Shown one piece after another: positions 59,560 through 64,000 of a DNA stretch of 64,000 nt. Numbering within the stretch: position 1 is the stretch's first letter; each line of letters opens with the position of its first letter. The translations under genes were made by a program, and so were the position numbers. Origin of the DNA: Akkermansia sp. (GTDB lineage: Bacteria > Verrucomicrobiota > Verrucomicrobiia > Verrucomicrobiales > Akkermansiaceae); contig JAFZHC010000006.1 of the NCBI GenBank assembly GCA_017555025.1, positions 20,468-84,467 of the forward strand. Reading direction: 5' to 3'. The notes below the pieces were generated by a model. That model worked only from the letters and a program-made list of their open reading frames with translations, did no database searches and had not been told where the DNA came from.

Positions 59560-60024
59560 ATGAGACATGGCGTCAAAAAGGCCAAGCTGCAGCGCACGGC
59601 CTCCCATCGTAAGGCTCTGCTTGCTAACCAGGCTTGCAGCCTCATCTCCCACGGCCGCATCACCACCACGCTTGCCAAGGCTAAGGCTCTGCGTCCCTAT
59701 GTAGAGAAGCTCATCACCCTCGGCAAGACCGGCACTCTGCACGCTCGCCGTCAGGCTCTGGCTACTCTGCCCCAGCCCAAGGTTGTGACCAAGCTGTTCA
59801 GCGTTGTTGCTGAGGCTACCAAGGATCGTCAGGGTGGCTACTGCCGCATCGTGAAGCTCGGTCAGCGTATGACCGACAGCGCCCCCATGGCCCTCATCGA
59901 GATCATCGACCTTCCCCAGCTCACCGCTCCCGTGGCTCCCTCCACCACCGTTGGTACGGGTTCCACCGAGGCTCCCGCAGCTGAGGCTCCCGCCACCGAG
60001 GCTCCGGCCGAGGAGCAGAAGTAA
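59560..60024 (+). CDS. rplQ: Large ribosomal subunit protein bL17
   Basis: A 154-residue protein. Residues 1-110 are a normal bL17 (MRHGVKKAKLQRTASHRKAL, then LITHGRITTTLAKAK-like text). The last 40 residues are an added tail of Ala, Pro, Glu and Thr with repeats of EAPA, seemingly unstructured. It follows rpoA after 59 nt and is closed by a strong hairpin. Confidence 0.97.
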   Translation: MRHGVKKAKLQRTASHRKALLANQACSLISHGRITTTLAKAKALRPYVEKLITLGKTGTLHARRQALATLPQPKVVTKLFSVVAEATKDRQGGYCRIVKLGQRMTDSAPMALIEIIDLPQLTAPVAPSTTVGTGSTEAPAAEAPATEAPAEEQK

Positions 60025-60048
60025 GTCTTTGACTTCTCTGAATATTTA

Positions 60049-60084
60049 GAAGACCCCCGCAGTTGAATGACTGCGGGGGTCTTG
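60049..60084. terminator. Shared terminator of rplQ and the ObgE operon
   Basis: A 12-bp perfect stem AGACCCCCGCAG/CTGCGGGGGTCT (60051-60062 with 60071-60082) between converging genes, with weakly T-rich tails both ways. Confidence 0.82.
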
Positions 60085-60108
60085 CATTAGCTGGATGAAC
60101 GAAAAAAA

Positions 60109-60609
60109 TTAACGGCGATAGAGAGGGGCGAAGCTCAGCAGGCAGGCGATGGTAATGATGGCGAAGGCTGCACCAAAGCAGGTGCCGATGCCGCAACCGG
60201 CTGCTACAAGAAGCAAAGGGAACCCTATAGTAATCGGTAGCCACCAATCGAGCCATTCATTGAGTTTGTAATGGCGGTAGCCGGGGCGGACATCCGGCAG
60301 CCCTTGTGGGTAGAGGGCGTAAATTAATAGAGCTAGTGCGGTTTGAACAATGCCGCTGAGGATGTAGAGTACAACAGCCGCAAGACAATGTGTTTCTGCT
60401 GCAAATAGGGAACCGCAACCGGTGGCAACCAGACTGCCGACCCACCAGCAGAAGGGAAGATTAGTGTGCAAGGGGGAGTCGCTCAGTTCTGCTCCGAGCT
60501 GAGGGTAAAGGCGGCGTGCCAATCCGTGCAGCCGCCATGGCCCCATAATGGCGGCGCAGACAAGGTAGCCTGCTACTTTAGCGGGGAGCTGGGGGAGGGG
60601 GCTTTTCAT
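60109..60609 (-). CDS. Membrane protein of unknown function
   Basis: A 166-residue inner-membrane protein with about four helices (about 10-25, 53-70, 76-97 and 120-155, the last long enough for two). No family recognised. Its ATG overlaps the stop of the phosphoesterase gene by one base (TGATG), so translation is likely coupled, and it ends the obgE operon. Confidence 0.7.
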   Translation of the reverse strand: MKSPLPQLPAKVAGYLVCAAIMGPWRLHGLARRLYPQLGAELSDSPLHTNLPFCWWVGSLVATGCGSLFAAETHCLAAVVLYILSGIVQTALALLIYALYPQGLPDVRPGYRHYKLNEWLDWWLPITIGFPLLLVAAGCGIGTCFGAAFAIITIACLLSFAPLYRR

Positions 60610-61361
60610 CAGTCGCCGGTGGGGGATTGTCCTTGTTTGAGTGCAGCGGCAAAGGAAGCCGGTAACCCTGTGCGGGAGATTTTTTCGGCCGCGCTGTCTA
60701 CATCGTAATCGATGCGGCGCAGGGTGAGTGTGCCTGATTCTATTTCATAAAGCCCGTAAGCAGCGCGATAGTCGAGGTCGCGGGGTTGCCCGACGGAGCC
60801 CGGGTTGATGAGGTAGCGACATTCTGCCTCCAGGCGGAGGGTAAATGTGCCGGTGGAATCGTAAATGACGGGTATGGGATTGACTTGTCCCTGTTGTTCG
60901 CAAAATATGGTAGGGCGGTGCGTATGCCCGAAAAAGCAGATGTGGGTGCTGAAGCGAGAGAATGCTTCGCGAGCCTCGGCTACGGTAGCGATACGCTGCC
61001 AGCCTTCCGGTGCAGGGGAGGCGTGAACGAGGGTGAGCCCTTGCCATGTTGCTTTGCGGGGCAAGGGGCGCAGCTGAGATACCGGCTCTGCACCCAGCAT
61101 GGCGGCGGTGCGATCCATCATGGCTGTATAAAGCGGCACTCCGAAGAGCCCGCGCTGTAACAACGCTTCTTCATGGTTGCCCCGTACGGCTACGCTGAGG
61201 AGAGGCATAATTGCCTCTATACAGGCGGCCGGGTCACCGTTAAAGCCGATGATATCCCCCAACCCGATGTAGTGAGTAGCCTGCAGCTGTGCGGCATCTG
61301 CCAGCACAGCCTGCAGGGCTTCCAGATTGGCGTGTATGTCGCTGAGAAGAGCGACTTTCAT
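60609..61361 (-). CDS. Calcineurin-like metallophosphoesterase (YfcE-type)
   Basis: A 250-residue phosphoesterase. The metal-binding motifs are SDIHANLEA (7-15), GLGDIIG (33-39), GNHE (61-64) and FGHTHRP late in the domain. Proteins of this small single-domain class hydrolyse phosphodiesters; substrate unknown. It shares one base with the obgE stop (TAATG) and one with the next gene start, a tight operon. Confidence 0.9.
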   Translation of the reverse strand: MKVALLSDIHANLEALQAVLADAAQLQATHYIGLGDIIGFNGDPAACIEAIMPLLSVAVRGNHEEALLQRGLFGVPLYTAMMDRTAAMLGAEPVSQLRPLPRKATWQGLTLVHASPAPEGWQRIATVAEAREAFSRFSTHICFFGHTHRPTIFCEQQGQVNPIPVIYDSTGTFTLRLEAECRYLINPGSVGQPRDLDYRAAYGLYEIESGTLTLRRIDYDVDSAAEKISRTGLPASFAAALKQGQSPTGD

Positions 61362-62398
61362 TATTCAGCAAGTAGAGCTTTGAGACGAGTTTTAAGCTCG
61401 GGAATGCCATCGCCCTCGGCGGCAGAAATCGGCAGAATCTCAATCTTGGGGAAACGCTGGCGCAGAATGGTCAGATTCTCTGCTGCCGTGGGGTCGTCCA
61501 TCTTGTTAGCCAGAATAATCCAGCGGCGCTCAGCCAGTTCTTCGGAATAGAGCTTAACTTCTTTGCGCAGAGTTTGAATAGCCTCTACCGGATCGTGTTC
61601 CAGACCGGTCATATCGACCACAAAGAGGAGAACCTGGCAGCGCATGATGTGGCGCAGGAACTCGTGACCGAGGCCTCGGTTTTCGGAAGCACCTTCGATG
61701 ATGCCGGGAATGTCGGCAACAACGCAGCGGGAATAGTCCTCAAACTCAACTACACCAACGATGGGTTGCAGGGTGGTGAAGGGGTAACTGGCTACTTTGG
61801 GTGTAGCTCGGGAAATGGCTCCCAGCAGGGTGCTCTTACCGGCGTTGGGGTAACCTACCAGACCGGCATCGGCAATGCGGCGCAGTTCAAAGAAGAATAC
61901 ACCACTCTCGGCCTCGGTTCCATATTCAAACTTAATGGGTGCCTGGTCAGTAGCGGTGCGGAAGTGCCAGTTGCCACGGCCACCTTTGCCGCCTTGGCAG
62001 AGAACAAAACGCTCTCCCGGTTCGGTAAGATCGGCAATCTGCTCAAACTCAATGCCCTCGCCCTCGCGCTCCAGCCAGGTGGCTTCTTGCATGGTTGCGG
62101 CATTAGTACGGTAAACAATGGTGCCGGGGGGCACTTTGCCGATGACGGTGCGGCCATCCTTTCCATGCTTACGGGCGTGCATACCGGGCATGCCGTCTGT
62201 TGCAACCAGCTTGGGGTCGTAGAAGTAATTGCGCAGGTCATTCGTACCTGTACTTACCTCAAGGATGACGCTGCCGCCGTCACCACCGTCGCCGCCATCG
62301 GGGCCACCACGGGGTACAAATTTCTCGCGTCGGAAACTGGCCAGACCGTTTCCTCCCTTGCCGGCTTTGGCAAATATACGAATGTGATCTACGAACAT
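61361..62398 (-). CDS. obgE: GTPase ObgE/CgtA
   Basis: A 345-residue ribosome-assembly GTPase. The Obg domain is first (MFVDHIRIFAKAGKGGNGL, with the Gly-rich GGPDGGDGGDGGS), then the G domain: GYPNAGKSTL (G1), DIPGIIEGA (G3), NKMDDP (G4). The C-terminus is short and not acidic. The start at 62398 lies 7 nt below the -10; the frame upstream to 62434 covers the promoter. First gene of a three-gene operon with overlapping starts. Confidence 0.97.
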   Translation of the reverse strand: MFVDHIRIFAKAGKGGNGLASFRREKFVPRGGPDGGDGGDGGSVILEVSTGTNDLRNYFYDPKLVATDGMPGMHARKHGKDGRTVIGKVPPGTIVYRTNAATMQEATWLEREGEGIEFEQIADLTEPGERFVLCQGGKGGRGNWHFRTATDQAPIKFEYGTEAESGVFFFELRRIADAGLVGYPNAGKSTLLGAISRATPKVASYPFTTLQPIVGVVEFEDYSRCVVADIPGIIEGASENRGLGHEFLRHIMRCQVLLFVVDMTGLEHDPVEAIQTLRKEVKLYSEELAERRWIILANKMDDPTAAENLTILRQRFPKIEILPISAAEGDGIPELKTRLKALLAE

Positions 62399-62405
62399 GG
62401 CGCGC

Positions 62406-62434
62406 AGCATAATGGATTGCCAGACTAATGTCAA
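62406..62434 (-). promoter_or_regulatory. obgE promoter
   Basis: Minus strand TTGACA (62434-62429), 17 nt, TATGCT (62411-62406), 7 nt to the ATG. Confidence 0.7.
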
Positions 62435-62482
62435 GCGTAAAGTACAAACAGCAAAAATCTACGAACGGAATTCCGTAGATGG

Positions 62483-62512
62483 CAAAAAGCCGCCGTCATG
62501 AAAGACTGCGGC
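62483..62512 (-). terminator. Terminator after the U32-family gene
   Basis: Stem GCCGC/GCGGC (62489-62493 with 62508-62512) followed on the minus strand by five T. A palindromic ACGGAATTCCGT lies just beyond. Confidence 0.65.
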
Positions 62513-62539
62513 CTGTTGCGTATGAATGTTATGGCGGGG

Positions 62540-63799
62540 TTATTTCAGCTTTCGGCGGGTAACGAGGTACACTTTGTCACCGTGGCGAACTTTTTCGGGG
62601 ATGACGACAAGGGCATTGCCGCCCTTAGGTACACTATCCACCACTTTGGTTTCGCCGTTTTCGTCATCGCAGCGTACTTCCGGTACAGTCAGGCGTACGA
62701 TGCCGGTCGTAGGTCCTGTGATTTCAATTTTGTCGCCGGGTGCCAGCGGGTGAGCCTCGAGGCGTATGTCGGCCACCTTAACTTTGGGGTACCAGCGAAT
62801 AATGCGGCCAAGGTGGTGGCGCTGTTCGAGAGCCAGGCTGTTGGAGCAACCGCTCCAGGTCTCCCACTCCTCGCCGAGGTAATAACCGCCGTGCCAGAAT
62901 TGGCGGTTGAAGACGTGCAGCAGACGCTCTTCCCATTCGCCGACTTTCTCAGGAGTCCATTCCCCGCGGGCGCAGCAGGTTACGGCCTCTTTGTAGACAG
63001 AGGTGACGGTTGAGACGTAGGCTTCGGAACGCCCTCGCCCTTCCAGCTTGAAGACGGCTACACCGGCCTCTACCAGTTGGTCAATCACGCGTATGGTGCA
63101 GATGTCTTTGGGGGACATGATGTATTGATTATCGATGTCCATCTCGAAGCCCGTTTCGGTATCTGTTACCCGGTATTTACGGCGGCAGAGCTGGAAGCAC
63201 TGCCCACGGTTAGCGCTGTGGTTATAAGCTGTGAGGCTCATGCCGCACTTGCCGGATATACCGATGCAAAGAGCGCCGTGAGCAAAGATTTCAATACGCA
63301 CCTGCTGCCCGGAGGGACCGGTGATGTTTTCCTTTTTGATGCCGTCGATAATGGTGCGGATTTGGCTGAGTTTCAGCTCGCGTGCGAGCACCATTACATC
63401 GGCGTATGCCGCGAAGAATCTGACGGCGGAAAGGTTGCAGACATTGGCCTGAACGGAGATGTGAACCTCCAAGCCGATGGAATGAGCATAAGTGATAACG
63501 GCCAGGTCTGCTGCAATGACCGCATCAATTCCTGCCTCTTTAGCCTGACGCAGCAGAGCCTGCATAGCCTCTACCTCTTCGTCGTAAATGATGACGTTAC
63601 AGGTAAGGTATGCCTTTGCACCGCAGGCATGGCACAGGCGTGCTACTTTGGGAAGGTCATCGGGTGTAAAGTTTACCGAAGAGCGTGCGCGCATATTGAA
63701 CATGCCTACGCCGAAATACACGCTGTCTGCCCCGGCACGTAACGCCGCTGCCAATGATTCGAACGACCCCGCAGGGGCCATGATTTCCAATGCCTGCAT
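62540..63799 (-). CDS. Peptidase U32-family protein (TrhP/RlhA type)
   Basis: A 419-residue member of the U32 family. The start MQALEIMAPAGSFESLAAAL and GADSVYFG are typical, and the conserved Cys signature ANRGQCFQLCRRKY with the preceding SGKCGMS and a downstream CC would hold an iron-sulfur cluster. Family members studied so far (RlhA, TrhP, UbiU/V) do RNA or ubiquinone hydroxylation, not proteolysis; the likely role here is tRNA or rRNA hydroxylation. The start at 63799 follows a strong promoter by 7 nt; an open frame upstream to 63901 is not used. Confidence 0.9.
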   Translation of the reverse strand: MQALEIMAPAGSFESLAAALRAGADSVYFGVGMFNMRARSSVNFTPDDLPKVARLCHACGAKAYLTCNVIIYDEEVEAMQALLRQAKEAGIDAVIAADLAVITYAHSIGLEVHISVQANVCNLSAVRFFAAYADVMVLARELKLSQIRTIIDGIKKENITGPSGQQVRIEIFAHGALCIGISGKCGMSLTAYNHSANRGQCFQLCRRKYRVTDTETGFEMDIDNQYIMSPKDICTIRVIDQLVEAGVAVFKLEGRGRSEAYVSTVTSVYKEAVTCCARGEWTPEKVGEWEERLLHVFNRQFWHGGYYLGEEWETWSGCSNSLALEQRHHLGRIIRWYPKVKVADIRLEAHPLAPGDKIEITGPTTGIVRLTVPEVRCDDENGETKVVDSVPKGGNALVVIPEKVRHGDKVYLVTRRKLK

Positions 63800-63806
63800 G
63801 AGCGGG

Positions 63807-63834
63807 ATTGTACAGACAGAATGATAAATGTCAA
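63807..63834 (-). promoter_or_regulatory. Promoter of the U32-family gene
   Basis: Minus strand TTGACA (63834-63829), 16 nt, TACAAT (63812-63807), 7 nt to the ATG. Confidence 0.75.
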
Positions 63835-63892
63835 GCAGAAACCGCCCCTCGGCCGGAGCTGTGAGAGTGGCAAAATTAAATGCGACACGATG

Positions 63893-63913
63893 AGAGCACA
63901 AAAAAGGTGCTCT
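63893..63913. other. Hairpin between divergent genes
   Basis: A 7-bp perfect stem AGAGCAC/GTGCTCT (63893-63899 with 63907-63913) around an A-rich loop, upstream of the start of the last gene. Possible operator or stray terminator. Confidence 0.4.
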
Positions 63914-63929
63914 TCTGAATGAAAGATGG

Positions 63930-63935
63930 TATAGT
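63930..63935 (+). promoter_or_regulatory. Possible -10 box of the last gene
   Basis: TATAGT at 63930-63935, with no clear -35, 29 nt before the ATG at 63965. Confidence 0.35.
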
Positions 63936-63964
63936 CAATTCGCCAAAATCAAACCTACCATATC

Positions 63965-64000
63965 ATGAAAAGCACCAGAACAAAGACTACTACTTTTCGC
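63965..64000 (+). CDS. Start of a gene cut by the window end
   Basis: Twelve codons are visible (MKSTRTKTTTFR), basic and Thr-rich, in frame to the window end. The upstream region is A+T-rich without Shine-Dalgarno sequence, like the internal genes elsewhere. Product unknown. Confidence 0.4.
   Translation, partial: MKSTRTKTTTFR

Overview
The window is a stretch of bacterial chromosome, gene-dense on both strands, most likely from a member of the Verrucomicrobiota related to Akkermansia. Three things point there: a GreA-type transcript cleavage factor fused behind a long N-terminal domain, as in Chlamydiae and other PVC bacteria; a TIGR04073-like secreted protein of the exosortase-associated type; and a secreted sulfatase with outer-membrane proteins typical of host-glycan users. 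The assignment is inference; there is no rRNA in the window to confirm it. I saw no tRNA, rRNA or CRISPR.

Layout. 1-2.8 kb: a Sel1-repeat protein, a Hanks-type membrane kinase and two small regulators sharing a C-terminal motif. 2.8-9.8 kb: an A+T-richer operon of a lipoprotein, two tandem SPFH proteins, an NfeD-like protein, a giant membrane-anchored ankyrin protein and two more lipoproteins, behind a structured leader of about 200 nt. 10-20 kb: RecQ, a 1.2-kb gene-free A+T-rich stretch, a membrane protein, an orphan adenine methyltransferase, the TIGR04073 protein and an operon of a lipoprotein with two radical SAM/SPASM enzymes (AhbC-like and TIGR04053-like). 20-31 kb: MATE exporter, thymidylate kinase, bS21, a copper ATPase with a C-terminal CopZ-like domain, a complete IS4-family element with a 9-bp target duplication, a low-GC envelope operon (GtrA, flavoprotein, polytopic protein) and isochorismate synthase. 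31-41 kb: sulfatase, trigger factor, LemA-like protein, Mfd, FabH and a frameshifted gene remnant. 41-48 kb: outer-membrane barrel, a four-gene operon of ATPase, PD-(D/E)XK-like nuclease and two DUF1287 proteins, FKBP isomerase, small proteins and RimO. 48-54.5 kb: an oligopeptide ABC operon whose permeases and binding protein all carry extra domains. 54.5-64 kb: GreA fusion, a lipoprotein and a DOMON/CBM9-like protein, rpoA-rplQ, an ObgE operon and a U32-family protein.

The strongest global signal is in the non-coding DNA. At least twenty genes start 6-12 nt after the -10 hexamer of a readable promoter (TTGNNN, 16-18 nt, TANNNT), so their mRNAs should be leaderless or have a leader of only a few nucleotides. 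Genes inside operons mostly have A+T-rich upstream regions without a Shine-Dalgarno sequence. Initiation here seems largely independent of Shine-Dalgarno pairing, and the promoters fix several start codons that would otherwise be called too far upstream.

Two gene sets look least described: the SPFH/NfeD/ankyrin/lipoprotein operon, which resembles a membrane-scaffold system, and the ATPase-nuclease pair followed by tandem DUF1287 genes, which has the look of an uncharacterised defence or genome-maintenance module.
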